From NCBI GenBank assembly GCA_002369075.1, contig DFEG01000012.1, positions 11,143 to 75,142 of the forward strand: DNA of 64,000 nt, written 5' to 3'. Origin of the DNA: Bacteroidales bacterium UBA3808 (GTDB lineage: Bacteria > Bacteroidota > Bacteroidia > Bacteroidales > Paludibacteraceae). Below are positions 7,089-15,976 of the stretch, in pieces; positions within the stretch are counted from its first letter, which is position 1; each line of letters begins with the position of its first letter. Below the pieces are notes generated by a model. The model saw nothing but the letters and a program-made list of their open reading frames with translations, made no database searches and was not told the origin of the DNA. The position numbers and the translations under genes were made by a program.

Positions 7089-8126
7089 ATGGCATCCAAC
7101 GAAAGCAATATTATCATTTATAACACGCTTGACGGCCGTGCAAGTGTGGCTCTCTATGCCCATGACGGCAGCGTGTGGATGAACCAAGCGCAGCTCGCAG
7201 AACTTTTTGACACCTCTAAGCAATTAGTAAGTCATCACATAGTTAATATACTGAAAGAAAGAGAGTTAGACATAAATTCAGTTGTCAAAAATTATTTTAC
7301 AACTGCCTCTGACGGCAAGCAGTATAATGTCACTTTCTATTCTCTGGAGATGATTCTGGCGGTAGGTTTCCGCGTGCGGAGCAAGCGCGGTACGCAGTTC
7401 CGTATCTGGGCGAACCAGCACCTTCGCGAGTATCTCGTCAAAGGCTTTACGATGGATGACGAGCGGCTGAAGAATCCCAACGGCAGACCGGATTATTTTG
7501 ACGAGTTGCTGGAGCGCGTTCGCGAGATACGCGCCTCCGAGAAACGCTTTTATCAGAAAGTGCGTGACCTGTTGGCACTCAGCAGCGATTACGACAGCAC
7601 GGACAAAGCGACGCAGATGTTCTTCGCCGAGACGCAGAACAAACTGCTGTACGCTGTGACAGGTGAGACCGCAGCGGAGTTGATTGTCCATCGTGCAGAC
7701 GCCTCGCAGCCTAATATGGCACTCACGTCATGGAAAGGCAGCGTGGTACGCAAACAAGATATATACACCGCCAAGAACTACTTGCAGCAAGGCGAGATAG
7801 ACACGCTCAACCGCTTGACGACGCTCTTCCTGGACACCGCCGAACTGCGTGTTCGTGAGCGCAAGGACTTGACTCTGCGCTATTGGCGTGAGACAGTGGA
7901 TGGCTTGCTCAATTTTCAAGGCAAAGTAGTGTTGCAGGGTGCAGGGTCTGTCAGCAACCGGCAGATGGAAGAATATGTGAATGCCATCTATGAGCAATTC
8001 AATGCCCGCCGCAAGGCTTTCGCCGCCGCCGAAGCCGACCGCGAGGAGCAGTTGGAACTTTCCGCAGCCACAGACGAAGATTTAGCCGCGTTGCAGAGTT
8101 CGGCAGAAAGAAGAGAGAAAATATAA
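7089..8126 (+). CDS. RhuM family protein
   Basis: 345 aa. The N-terminus has the RhuM signature: IIIYNTLDG, VWMNQAQLAELFDTSKQLVSHHI (a DNA-binding-like helix-turn-helix), then YNVTFYSLEMILAVGFRVRS and FRIWANQHLREYLVKGF. The C-terminal half is helical and ends in an Ala/Glu-rich coil. The family was named from a Salmonella pathogenicity-island gene but its function is not established. It is widespread near Fic proteins, toxin-antitoxin modules and defence genes, and a Fic gene lies at 166-1404. It follows ispG by 19 bases. Confidence 0.9.
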   Translation: MASNESNIIIYNTLDGRASVALYAHDGSVWMNQAQLAELFDTSKQLVSHHIVNILKERELDINSVVKNYFTTASDGKQYNVTFYSLEMILAVGFRVRSKRGTQFRIWANQHLREYLVKGFTMDDERLKNPNGRPDYFDELLERVREIRASEKRFYQKVRDLLALSSDYDSTDKATQMFFAETQNKLLYAVTGETAAELIVHRADASQPNMALTSWKGSVVRKQDIYTAKNYLQQGEIDTLNRLTTLFLDTAELRVRERKDLTLRYWRETVDGLLNFQGKVVLQGAGSVSNRQMEEYVNAIYEQFNARRKAFAAAEADREEQLELSAATDEDLAALQSSAERREKI

Positions 8127-8136
8127 ATATACTATT

Positions 8137-8502
8137 ATGACAGAAAAAGAGAAAGACGAGGCTTTCGAATACGTGTTGGACAAAGTCGCCAGAAACGCGT
8201 TAGTGAAGTTGCAAATGGATCCCAATGACGAGCGGTATGTGTCTCTCGTCGGGTTCATCCTGGTTCATTTTTCCGAAACAAACACGGATGAGTATCTAAT
8301 TCAATTAGCGCAGAAATATCTGGCGCACGAGGACATCCGGATGGCGGAAGAAGAGGTGCGCGAGATTGTGCTCAAGACCCGCGAGAAATGCGACCGCCAG
8401 CAGTTTGCCTTGGAAACGGCTTTTGACCAAATAGAGAACGACAATCTTTCCGGCGAAGAGGTTTATGAGAATCTCCGTCCTTTCCTGTCCAGATCAGTTT
8501 GA
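8137..8502 (+). CDS. Small hypothetical protein
   Basis: 121 aa, mostly helical and acidic, starting MTEKEKDEAFEYVLDKVARN. No motif I recognise, no signal peptide or membrane segment. The ATG is 10 bases after the rhuM stop, so it is probably co-transcribed with rhuM and may be its partner. The last residues (LRPFLSRSV) and the stop lie at the edge of the degraded region that follows, so the natural C-terminus could have been longer. Confidence 0.65.
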   Translation: MTEKEKDEAFEYVLDKVARNALVKLQMDPNDERYVSLVGFILVHFSETNTDEYLIQLAQKYLAHEDIRMAEEEVREIVLKTREKCDRQQFALETAFDQIENDNLSGEEVYENLRPFLSRSV

Positions 8503-8555
8503 GTTTGAATTCCTCCCGGACCGAGTGATGACCGACTCACAACCACCATCGTGTC

Positions 8556-9103
8556 GTGAGTGTCTTGACCCAGCATATTGACATTGAGACCACAGTATTG
8601 GAGGCGGTGAGTTATTGCTTTTATGAGATATTGGACAATGTGCTGACACATTCCGGCAAGGAACTTGGAACAGTTATTACGCAATATGACCCGACAAATC
8701 ATATCCTTAGCTTCTTGATAGCCGATGACGGAATAGGCGTACAAGCCTCGCTTTCGGAGAATGAAAAATATAAGCATATTTCAGAACCAGAGGCATTGAA
8801 AATTTGCATAAAAGATACCATTACAGATGGTAAGGAATGGGATTCGGTCTTTTCTCTACGTCCTTGCTAAATAATCAAGCCGGCTTGTTGTTTGAAGTTC
8901 GTTCCGGAAATCATGCGATGCAGGTGAAGGACGGAAAGATAACCACTAAAGAAACTGAGCCTTGGCAGGGAACTATCGTCTATATGCAGTTGCAGACCGA
9001 TAAGGAGATCAATCCAGCAGAAGTGGTAGCTAACCGCACAGATGTAGCTGCACAATATAGAGAAGCATTTTTAGATGACAACGAATTAGAGGAGTTATGG
9101 TAA
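8556..9103 (+). pseudogene. GHKL-type ATP-binding protein, frameshifted
   Basis: Two overlapping frames together encode a histidine-kinase-like ATPase fold. The first carries the N box (EILDNVLTHSG) and G1 box (ADDGIGV); the second, from 8837, starts MGFGLFSTSLLNNQAG, the G2 box. Restoring one G in the run at about 8833-8836 joins them as DGKGMGFGLFSTS, so a single-base deletion breaks the gene. The 5' end also seems damaged: an in-frame stop lies at 8529 and only a GTG at 8556 is available. Intact versions pair with a STAS-like DUF4325 protein, as here, and the pair resembles anti-sigma / anti-anti-sigma switches. A sequencing error could also produce the shift. Confidence 0.8.
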
Positions 9104-9387
9104 CATTCAGTTTTAGAGAATACGGAGAAAATCTCGGCACACGTCCTTTAGGGAAACGGGTACGCGAGCAGTTGATGCCGTTATTGGAACAAGACGAGCG
9201 CATTGTACTTGACTTTACAGGTGTAAATGTAGTGAGCAATTCGTTTGCCGATGAGTGCATCGCCAAACTGTTGCTAACTATGCCGCTTTCCGAATTGAAA
9301 AGCCGCACTACGTTCCGTGGCCTAAATCCAATTGCCACTGAGAGTGTCTTAACTGCCCTACAAAGACGGCATCTTGTGACAGCATAA
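9097..9387 (+). CDS. STAS-like protein (DUF4325)
   Basis: 96 aa. The ATG overlaps the end of the ATPase frame (ttATGGtaa), so translation was probably coupled. The pattern LGTRPLGKRVREQL, IVLDFTGVNVVSNSFADECIAKLL is that of the DUF4325 STAS-like fold, in which the VVSNSFADE segment corresponds to the phosphorylatable-loop region of anti-anti-sigma factors. It is likely the regulatory partner of the upstream ATPase, which is broken, so the module may be inactive in this strain. Confidence 0.85.
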   Translation: MVTFSFREYGENLGTRPLGKRVREQLMPLLEQDERIVLDFTGVNVVSNSFADECIAKLLLTMPLSELKSRTTFRGLNPIATESVLTALQRRHLVTA

Positions 9388-9450
9388 ATCGCAGAGTATG
9401 CATTATTTAATAAAGAGCATATCGGGAATATTTGTTGCCACAATGAATAA

Positions 9451-9585
9451 ACAAAAGATGATTTCGGACATTCAAAAGATAGAATCCGAGAAAGCAGAGC
9501 CGTGCATTTTACGAACCCGCAGGATGAACTACCACTCCCAAAGCCCAAAGATGAATTGGATGATTTAACATCCATCGAAGAGTAA
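9451..9585 (+). pseudogene. Remnant 3' end of a lost gene
   Basis: After a stop at 9448-9450 a frame without a usable start reads TKDDFGHSKDRIRESRAV, then FTNPQDELPLPKPKDELD and ends LTSIEE-stop. The Pro/Glu/Asp-rich tail looks like a genuine protein C-terminus rather than random translation. An alternative ORF in another frame (9398-9568) is less protein-like. Probably debris of a third gene of the ATPase/STAS module; family unknown. Confidence 0.35.
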
Positions 9586-9624
9586 ATGGCAGAGAAGAAA
9601 AATTGAAGAAAATGATATACGTTC

Positions 9625-9655
9625 TTGCGTATGTCATTTTTTTGTAGTAACTTTG
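9625..9655 (+). promoter_or_regulatory. Strong promoter of the structured RNA
   Basis: TTG (9625-9627), exactly 20 bp, TAACTTTG (9648-9655). A near-perfect Bacteroidota housekeeping promoter; the first transcribed base should be near 9662, immediately before the structured segment. Confidence 0.88.
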
Positions 9656-9660
9656 CAGCC

Positions 9661-9969
9661 GTAATGATTCACGCTGGGGCAATGTGGGCGGGAAAGTCCT
9701 GCTCGGAGAACCTCAAAACGGGACATTGCATGACATAAAAGGCGTTTATTGACGCTTGTTTTGGCAATTTGGAATCCGGAAAATTCGCTAACCCGAAACA
9801 AGATAGTGCAATAGACGTTCCGTGGATATGTTATATTCAGTTCTCGCCCGTATATGGGTGGGAGGGTTAAACATATCGGGCGTGGACGTTATTGTTTGTT
9901 CTTGTTAGCAGGGTCATTTCCGGAACCTCAAATTGGAGAATGAGCGTGAATAACTTTCACGCTTTTGTT
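9661..9969 (+). ncRNA. Structured RNA of about 300 nt of unknown family
   Basis: A strong promoter and a terminator bracket a non-coding segment rich in complementary arms. The 5' end attcacgct (9667-9675) pairs with agcgtgaat (9943-9951). Inside are a gcaatgt / acattgc arm, a small ggcgt / acgct hairpin, and a very long arm built from caattt / aaattg, ccggaaa / tttccgg, gctaac / gttagc, acaaga / tcttgt and gatatgtt / aacatatc, topped by ctcgccc / gggtgggag. I do not recognise it: it lacks tmRNA, SRP and RNase P signatures (a ggaaagtcc string is present but no conserved 3' core). A 6S-like RNA or a long leader for the next gene are the alternatives. Confidence 0.7.
9944..9969 (+). terminator. 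Terminator of the structured RNA, overlapping its closing stem
   Basis: Hairpin gcgtgaa (9944-9950) / ttcacgc (9956-9962) followed by TTTTGTTG. Its left arm is also the 3' strand of the RNA's closing stem with 9667-9675, so the two structures are mutually exclusive. It stands 35 bases before the leucine-rich-repeat gene start. Confidence 0.8.
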
Positions 9970-10003
9970 GTATTTGTTTATTAACCTCAAAAATAATAGT
10001 AAT

Positions 10004-12601
10004 ATGAAAAGAAAAATTTTAATTTCCCTATTTGTACTTATTGCAAGTGTTGGATCAATCTTTGCATGGGATCGCGAGCGAATCCCCATCGGAAATTTGT
10101 ACTATAATTTGGACGCTACAAACCACACCGCAGAAGTCACTTATATGAGCAAAAACGATGCAACGGGGAAGTATAATGAAGGGTGGAATATTTCAACAGC
10201 ATCTATTCCATCTTACATAACGTTCAATGGAATAAATTATAGTGTCACCTCTATTGGATCATTTGCATTTGATAATTGTACCAAGCTAACTTCAGTCACT
10301 ATCCCTATTAGCGTAACAAGCATTGGAAGTTTGGCTTTCTATGGTTGTACTAGCTTGACGAACGTAAATATTCCAGATTCTGTTGCAAGCATTGGACAAG
10401 CTGCTTTCTATAATTGCTCGGGTTTGACATGTATTAATTTACCAAACTCTATCACAAATATTAAATATCAAGCATTCTATGGATGTGCTAGTTTATCTTC
10501 GATCGTTATTCCAGACAATGTCACAGAACTTGAAGCAAGTATTTTCTATAACTGTTCCAGTTTAACATCTGCAAATATACCTAATGGAATCACTAGCATT
10601 CCCTCTAAAACATTTTACAATTGTAGAAATTTAACCAATATTACCATTCCTAATAGTATCACAAGTATAGGTGAAAGCGCTTTTTATGGATGCAGCAATT
10701 TGCCCACCCCCACATACTTTGACAATCTTTCTAATATAGGGGATAGCGCATTTAATAGATGCACAAGTTTTACTGATATTATCATTCCCGATAATATACT
10801 TGGAATAGGAGAATCTGCTTTTGCAGGATGTTCCAATGTTAAAAATATAAAAATTGGAGATGGAATACAAGGTATACCTAAAGGAGTTTTTTCTTGTGAA
10901 AATGCAGAAACTATTGAGGTAGGTAAGAATGTACGTGTTATATATGAAGGTGGAGGTTTTAACGCTTGTACACATGTCAAGAAAGTTATATGGAATGCTA
11001 AGAATTGTACAGATCTTAATGAATCTAATAAAACAACACCTTTTAAAAAGTCTATTTCAGCTGATCCGCAACTTGAAGCAGTAGAGATTATTATTGGAGA
11101 TAGCGTTGAATACATTCCTGCCACTTTGTTTACCGATGTCCCGATAAAAAAAATCACAATTGGGAAAAATGTAACATCTTTCGGTGAATACCCTTTCAGA
11201 TGTAAACAATATACTCTAAGTAATAGAAATAATACAATTATTGATATTGAAGTAGTGTGGAATGCAAAAAATTTAACTAAAAGTAATTTATTTTATTTTT
11301 TATATGACAAAAATGTAGTATCTTATACTTTGGATAACATTACTTACGATATTGGTTCATCTATATCTTCACTAACAATTGGCGATGATGTTGAAACATT
11401 GCCTCAAAACTTTTTTGCACAACTACCCGAACTAAAAAATATCAAATGGCATGCCATTAGTTGTGAAGATTTTTCAGAAACCACTTGCCCGAACAATCTA
11501 CAAGTAGATTCGTTTAGTTTAGGAGAATATGTTGAGCATATCCCATCATATCTATTTTCAAACGCACCAAATCTCAAGAATTTAAGTATTCCGAACACAC
11601 TTAAAAGTGTCGGACAAAATGCGTTTTTAAATTGTCCTAACATAGATTCTATCTATTGTACAGACCTGTCCGCATGGGCCAGCGTCGACTTTGAAAATGA
11701 CAAAGCCACTCCTCTATATGGAAATGGTAAGTTGCTGATCAATAATAATCCTATAGGAAAAAACATAGAAATTCCAGAAGGCGTAACACGCATCGGAAAA
11801 TACGCTTTCTTTAATTGCCGGAGTGTTGAGAATATTATCTTACCAAGTACTATAAACTCTATTGGTCAAAATGCATTTAACACTTGTCCATATTTGCTAA
11901 CTATTCATGCAGCAATGGAATATCCTCCTACTATAGAATACAATGTGTTTGCCAATTGTGGTAGTTTGTATGGTATAACTTTGTATGTACCGCAAAACTC
12001 TTTGGCCCAATATCGAAAAGCAAATGTATGGTCATCTTTTAGACTACAAGCAGAGATTCCAAAATTTACAATTACTTTTATGGATTGGGATAATACAGAG
12101 TTGCTAAAATTATATGATGTAGAAGAGAATACTATTCCTGTGTATACAGGGAATACACCTACTCGTTCTAGTGATGCACAGTATTCATACACATTTGCCG
12201 GATGGTCGCCAACCATTGTTGCAGCTACATCTGATGCTACGTACACCGCAACTTACAATCAAACTACGAACCAATATACAATTACGTTCTTGAATTATGA
12301 TAATAGTGTATTGTCTTCAAAATTATGGGATTACGGATCAACCCCTACTTGCGAACTACCTACAAAAATAGAGGATGACAAATATACATATACTTTTGAT
12401 AAGTGGACGCCGGATATAGTTCCGGTAGTAGGAGAGGCTACATACACTGCTACATATACGGCAACGCCTAAGAGCCAAGGCATAGAGGATATATACGGAG
12501 ACTCAGTAGAAAGGCCTGTTAAGTATATAGAAAACGGTGATATATACATTCTAATGCCTAATGGCAAGAAATACTCGATTATTGGTAAACTTTTAAATTA
12601 G
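10004..12601 (+). CDS. Leucine-rich-repeat (BspA/LRR_5) surface protein with T9SS-type tail
   Basis: 865 aa from ATG 10004, which begins a signal peptide (MKRKILISLFVLIASVGSIFA); the frame opens 39 bases earlier, inside the terminator region. Residues about 60-660 are repeats of the type IPxSVTSIGxxAFxxCxxLTSVxI, the treponemal/BspA-like LRR_5 family used in adhesion. Two beta modules follow (ITFMDWDNTELLKLYDV and ITFLNYDNSVLSSKLWDYG, each ending YTATY), like bacterial MucBP/InlB-type repeats. The C-terminus, IENGDIYILMPNGKKYSIIG, resembles Bacteroidales sorting tails of type IX secretion. AT-rich, probably laterally acquired. A 300-nt structured RNA precedes it and may control it. Confidence 0.9.
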   Translation: MKRKILISLFVLIASVGSIFAWDRERIPIGNLYYNLDATNHTAEVTYMSKNDATGKYNEGWNISTASIPSYITFNGINYSVTSIGSFAFDNCTKLTSVTIPISVTSIGSLAFYGCTSLTNVNIPDSVASIGQAAFYNCSGLTCINLPNSITNIKYQAFYGCASLSSIVIPDNVTELEASIFYNCSSLTSANIPNGITSIPSKTFYNCRNLTNITIPNSITSIGESAFYGCSNLPTPTYFDNLSNIGDSAFNRCTSFTDIIIPDNILGIGESAFAGCSNVKNIKIGDGIQGIPKGVFSCENAETIEVGKNVRVIYEGGGFNACTHVKKVIWNAKNCTDLNESNKTTPFKKSISADPQLEAVEIIIGDSVEYIPATLFTDVPIKKITIGKNVTSFGEYPFRCKQYTLSNRNNTIIDIEVVWNAKNLTKSNLFYFLYDKNVVSYTLDNITYDIGSSISSLTIGDDVETLPQNFFAQLPELKNIKWHAISCEDFSETTCPNNLQVDSFSLGEYVEHIPSYLFSNAPNLKNLSIPNTLKSVGQNAFLNCPNIDSIYCTDLSAWASVDFENDKATPLYGNGKLLINNNPIGKNIEIPEGVTRIGKYAFFNCRSVENIILPSTINSIGQNAFNTCPYLLTIHAAMEYPPTIEYNVFANCGSLYGITLYVPQNSLAQYRKANVWSSFRLQAEIPKFTITFMDWDNTELLKLYDVEENTIPVYTGNTPTRSSDAQYSYTFAGWSPTIVAATSDATYTATYNQTTNQYTITFLNYDNSVLSSKLWDYGSTPTCELPTKIEDDKYTYTFDKWTPDIVPVVGEATYTATYTATPKSQGIEDIYGDSVERPVKYIENGDIYILMPNGKKYSIIGKLLN

Positions 12602-12607
12602 TATTTT

Positions 12608-13231
12608 ATGGAAGAATCCTTATTGATGAAAGATAATTCCGAAGGTGACGGTAAGGCAGAGATCGTTATGGACTACATTATGTCTTACTCACTAAGGCAT
12701 GCCGTAGATAAATATCTCATTGAGAAACCTATGCTATGCCGTTATTGCAGGTATATGCTTGGAGTGTTGCTGGACGATTTCTCAATTACTGATACCACGA
12801 AAATCGAATCTGTTAAGGTTTGGAAAGAATGGCAATACCTGGATTTGTGTGTAGAAGTGGTCATTAAAGTTGGAGAAGCAACGCAAACCTATGCCATTCT
12901 TATTGAGAACAAATATTATTCTAAACTTCGTGAAAACCAACTTGTAGATTACAAAAAGAAATTCGATGAGTATTATGACAATAACAAAGAGGTATATGTG
13001 CCTAAAGCGAACAGAAGCTATAAGCTAGTTACCTGCCATGAACAAGAGAATATAGAAGAAATCTACGGAATTGAGATAGAAAAAACGAAATCAGAAGGTA
13101 AGAAAGGATTCAAGGCTTTACAATTCTATGATTTGTTGCCGGAGAAATTCCAACACGGAGATGAGAAAAATTACATTTACGAGGAAACCGAAAGTGACAT
13201 CTTTAATGAGTTTTGGCTGAGACAATGGTGA
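12608..13231 (+). CDS. PD-(D/E)XK nuclease superfamily protein
   Basis: 207 aa. The core has D79 in YLDLCVEVVI, E100-x-K102 in AILIENKYYSK and Q111 in ENQLVDYKKKF, the order and spacing of the PDDEXK_4-type nuclease fold. Such proteins are common stand-alone genes in Bacteroidota accessory regions, often of unknown target. The start is six bases after the LRR gene stop, so the two may be co-transcribed. Its last codons overlap the remnant tail of a T9SS cargo gene (13221-13295), which marks this gene as an insertion at the end of an older gene. DNA-cleaving activity is inferred, not shown. Confidence 0.8.
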   Translation: MEESLLMKDNSEGDGKAEIVMDYIMSYSLRHAVDKYLIEKPMLCRYCRYMLGVLLDDFSITDTTKIESVKVWKEWQYLDLCVEVVIKVGEATQTYAILIENKYYSKLRENQLVDYKKKFDEYYDNNKEVYVPKANRSYKLVTCHEQENIEEIYGIEIEKTKSEGKKGFKALQFYDLLPEKFQHGDEKNYIYEETESDIFNEFWLRQW

Positions 13232-13295
13232 TTTTCAAATCTTCATCCTCCGCGGTGCCAAGATCTACACCCTCCAATGGCAAGAAGTCAAATAG
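13221..13295 (+). pseudogene. Orphan C-terminal tail of a T9SS-cargo-like protein
   Basis: In the frame offset from the nuclease gene, the DNA reads DNGDFQIFILRGAKIYTLQ, then WQEVK-stop. This is the usual ending of Bacteroidales sorting tails (NGQIFILRG-K-YTLxGQEVK pattern). Only about 24 codons remain, opening after a stop at 13218, and a good terminator follows at 13369. It is the leftover 3' end of a surface-protein gene whose body was replaced by the upstream genes. Confidence 0.7.
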
Positions 13296-13368
13296 GCGTC
13301 GTTCATTTTGCCGGATGTCATCCAGAATTTGACTTCGTCCTCATCATGGACCTTATTCAATTTTCATT

Positions 13369-13402
13369 CCGCTTGGCGTCGCTCGCCAAGCGGTTTTTCT
13401 TT
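13369..13402 (+). terminator. Rho-independent terminator
   Basis: Ten-bp stem ccgcttggcg / cgccaagcgg (13369-13378 with 13384-13393) around tcgct, followed by TTTTTCTTTC. Very stable. It probably served the lost cargo gene and now ends the LRR/nuclease transcript. Confidence 0.93.
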
Positions 13403-13540
13403 CTTGGTAGTTCACGGTACATGAATGCTACGTCCTCTTCTTTCGTTGCTCTGCTTGCCATGCCGGTTCTATAAAAATTTGCTCTGAGAAAAGTGAGATT
13501 TCTCAGAATTCTCACAATTCTTATGTCATTTTTTTGCTTT

Positions 13541-13575
13541 GCACTTTCTGCACTTTCTGCACTTTCTGCACTTTG
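13541..13575. repeat. 9-bp tandem repeat gcactttct, about 3.8 copies
   Basis: Consecutive gcactttct units followed by a partly complementary stretch (ccaaagtgcagtagtgc) that could fold back on it. It lies in the gene-free region 13296-14310. A minus-strand frame reads AESAESAES through it, but I see no sign of a real gene. Confidence 0.75.
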
Positions 13576-13618
13576 CCCCTCCAAAGTGCAGTAGTGCAAA
13601 TAGTGCAGTGCATTTTTT

Positions 13619-13675
13619 TCGAACGCTATGTTCAAAAATTGAGCGTTAGTTGTTCTTATATATTCTTAGTCATCG
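13619..13675. repeat. Dispersed intergenic repeat, copy 1
   Basis: ttcgaacgctatgttcaaaa followed by att and an A/T-rich tail with ttattcttagtcatc-like words. A related copy lies at 50910-50985. Here the arms aacgct and agcgtt form a small dyad. The rest of 13676-14192 holds no gene I can support; it has dyads of acggatt / aatccgt (about 13884-13911) and a ggacaggac tandem. Confidence 0.6.
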
Positions 13676-14192
13676 CTAACCATTACCGCTATCATCTCGA
13701 ATCAATCCCGATTCTAATGGTCATAAATCAGCAGACCTTGTGCTGACCTTGAGCCGAGGTTAGGTAGAAAGAAATAAAGCCCATTGACCGAAATCCGGAC
13801 AAAAAATCAGAGGAGAAGCCTGACGGAGTGCCATTTTAGGTATGTGTGATGCACGGATTTCGGATAGCATGTACGGATTTTGTACATAATTGTACGGAAT
13901 CCGTTTACTTTTGTGCGAAAATCGGACACATATAATAAAATAATAAAAAATTATAGTCATTGTTGTAGTCCTATTAGGGAAGGACAGGACGGACTGGACA
14001 GGACAAAACAAAAAAATCATTATATATTTTTAAGGCAAGGCAGGCTGGCATTTAATTGTTCTTGGGTTTATCTCGGAAGATGGTCCCGTGATGGTCACGT
14101 AAATGACCGCTAAACACCCCTAAATCACACCCTAAATATACCCTCAATACATTCTAAATTTATGCAAAAAATCAACAAAAAGGCCGCAACTC

Positions 14193-14223
14193 TTGCATAT
14201 GTCAAAAAAAAGCAGTAAATTTG
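14193..14223 (+). promoter_or_regulatory. Promoter of pfp
   Basis: TTG (14193-14195), 20-bp spacer, TAAATTTG (14216-14223). The transcript would have a leader of about 80 nt containing repeated gttaaa / cgttaa words (14249-14290). Confidence 0.88.
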
Positions 14224-14310
14224 CAGGCAAATTTGCGGTGAACCGCGTTAAAGCGTTAAGCCGTTAAATTATTAAAGTGTTAAATCGTTATAATATAAAA
14301 TACTAATCTT

Positions 14311-15963
14311 ATGCAAAAAAGTCCATTACAGATTGCCCGTCAGAGCTATCAGCCGAAGATGCCGGTAGCGTTACAGGGCGCAGTACGCCTGGTGGAAGGC
14401 GAGAAAACACAGTCGGTAGCAGACCAAGAGGAAATCCAAAAACTCTTCCCGAACACGTACGGTCTGCCGATTATTACCATGGAGCCGACAACCGGTGAGA
14501 ACAAATGCGCAGAGCCGTTCAATGTGGGTGTTATCCTCTCGGGCGGTCAGGCTCCCGGCGGGCACAACGTGATCAGCGGTCTGTATGACGGATTGAAGGC
14601 GCTCAATCCGCAGAACAAACTGTACGGTTTCCTCGGCGGTCCGAGCGGTCTGATTGACGGCAAGTATCAGGAGCTGACAGGCGACATCATCGACGAGTAC
14701 CGCAACACCGGCGGCTTCGACATCATCGGTTCGGGTCGTACCAAACTGGAAGAAACATGGCAGTTCGACAACGGTATCGAGATCTGCAAGCAGTTGGGCA
14801 TCAAGGCTATCGTCATCATCGGCGGCGACGACAGCAACACCAACGCCTGCGTACTCGCCGAGTACTACCTCCAGAAGAAATGCGGTATTCAGGTCATCGG
14901 CTGCCCGAAGACCATTGACGGCGACCTGAAGAACGAGATGATCGAGACCTCGTTCGGTTTCGACACCGCTTGCAAGGTCTATAGCGAGCTGATCGGAAAT
15001 ATCCAGCGCGACGCCAACAGCGCGAAGAAATACTGGCACTTCATCCGCCTCATGGGTCGTTCGGCAAGCCATATTGCATTGGAGTGCGCGCTGCAGAGCC
15101 AACCGAACATCTGCCTGATTAGCGAGGAGGTAGAGGCAAAGAACATGACCCTCAACGACATCGTAGAGGACATCGTGAAAGTGATTGTAGCCCGCGCTAA
15201 CGCAGGTTTGAACTTCGGTACCGTGCTGATTCCGGAAGGTCTGATCGAGTTCATCCCGGCTATGCGTGTGCTGATTCAGGAGCTGAACGACATGCTTGCT
15301 AACAACGAGGAGTTCACCTCGCTGGACGGCGACGACGCCAAACGCGAATATGTAAAGAGCATGCTGACTCCGGCAAGTTGCGACCTCTACCGCTCGCTGC
15401 CGAAAGGTATTGCGCGCCAGTTGACACTTGACCGCGACCCGCACGGAAACGTAATGGTCAGCCAGATCGAGACCGAGAAACTGCTCATCGAGATGGTACA
15501 GAAACGTCTGGCGGTTCTCAAAGCGAACGGCGAATACAAGGGCAAGTTCTCCGCGCTCAACCACTTCTTTGGTTACGAGGGCCGTTGCGCTATCCCGTCG
15601 AACTTCGATGCCGACTACTGCTACTCTATCGGCGTGACCGCTACGCACCTGATTGCAGCCGGCAAAACAGGCTACATGTCGCTCGTTCGCAACCTGACCA
15701 AGCCCGCGGCTGAATGGATCGCAGGCGGTGTGCCCATCACGATGATGATGAACATGGAGAAGCGTAACGGCAAGATGAAACCGGTTATCCAGAAGGCTCT
15801 GGTTGACCTCAACGGCAAGCCGTTCCAGTACCTGCAGGCTCATCGTGAGGAGTGGGCAGACCCTGTGACCAGCTATATCTATCCGGGTCCGATCCAATAC
15901 TACGGTCCGACGGAGGTCTGCGACCAACCGACACATACGCTGCTGCTCGAAAGAGGCAAATAA
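14311..15963 (+). CDS. pfp: Diphosphate--fructose-6-phosphate 1-phosphotransferase
   Basis: 550 aa, the normal length of the long PPi-dependent phosphofructokinases of Bacteroidota and plants. It phosphorylates fructose 6-phosphate with pyrophosphate, reversibly, in glycolysis. Diagnostic features are the glycine-rich start [12 protein letters not shown], the GGDDSNTN motif from about residue 171 (an Asp after GGD marks PPi rather than ATP use), and the catalytic PKTIDGD at about 199-205. A strong promoter precedes it. Long open frames on the opposite strand are by-products of its codon usage. Confidence 0.97.
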   Translation: MQKSPLQIARQSYQPKMPVALQGAVRLVEGEKTQSVADQEEIQKLFPNTYGLPIITMEPTTGENKCAEPFNVGVILSGGQAPGGHNVISGLYDGLKALNPQNKLYGFLGGPSGLIDGKYQELTGDIIDEYRNTGGFDIIGSGRTKLEETWQFDNGIEICKQLGIKAIVIIGGDDSNTNACVLAEYYLQKKCGIQVIGCPKTIDGDLKNEMIETSFGFDTACKVYSELIGNIQRDANSAKKYWHFIRLMGRSASHIALECALQSQPNICLISEEVEAKNMTLNDIVEDIVKVIVARANAGLNFGTVLIPEGLIEFIPAMRVLIQELNDMLANNEEFTSLDGDDAKREYVKSMLTPASCDLYRSLPKGIARQLTLDRDPHGNVMVSQIETEKLLIEMVQKRLAVLKANGEYKGKFSALNHFFGYEGRCAIPSNFDADYCYSIGVTATHLIAAGKTGYMSLVRNLTKPAAEWIAGGVPITMMMNMEKRNGKMKPVIQKALVDLNGKPFQYLQAHREEWADPVTSYIYPGPIQYYGPTEVCDQPTHTLLLERGK

Positions 15964-15976
15964 ATTCAAGTACCAA

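Noticed and set aside
9398..9568. 56-codon ORF after the STAS gene
   Set aside because: Lacks protein-like features, while the overlapping frame 9451-9585 has a more convincing C-terminal composition; reported only as a remnant.
9661..9969. RNase P RNA or tmRNA
   Set aside because: A ggaaagtcc string resembles part of the RNase P core, but the matching conserved 3' core (acagaa...ccggctta) is absent. There is no tRNA-like end or tag reading frame for tmRNA.
13357..13635. 92-codon minus-strand frame containing AESAESAES
   Set aside because: The repeat peptide comes from a 9-bp DNA repeat, it crosses a strong plus-strand terminator, and there is no start signal or recognisable domain.
13880..14113. 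77-codon plus-strand frame in the pfp upstream region
   Set aside because: No domain, composition typical of non-coding DNA, and it overlaps clear inverted repeats.
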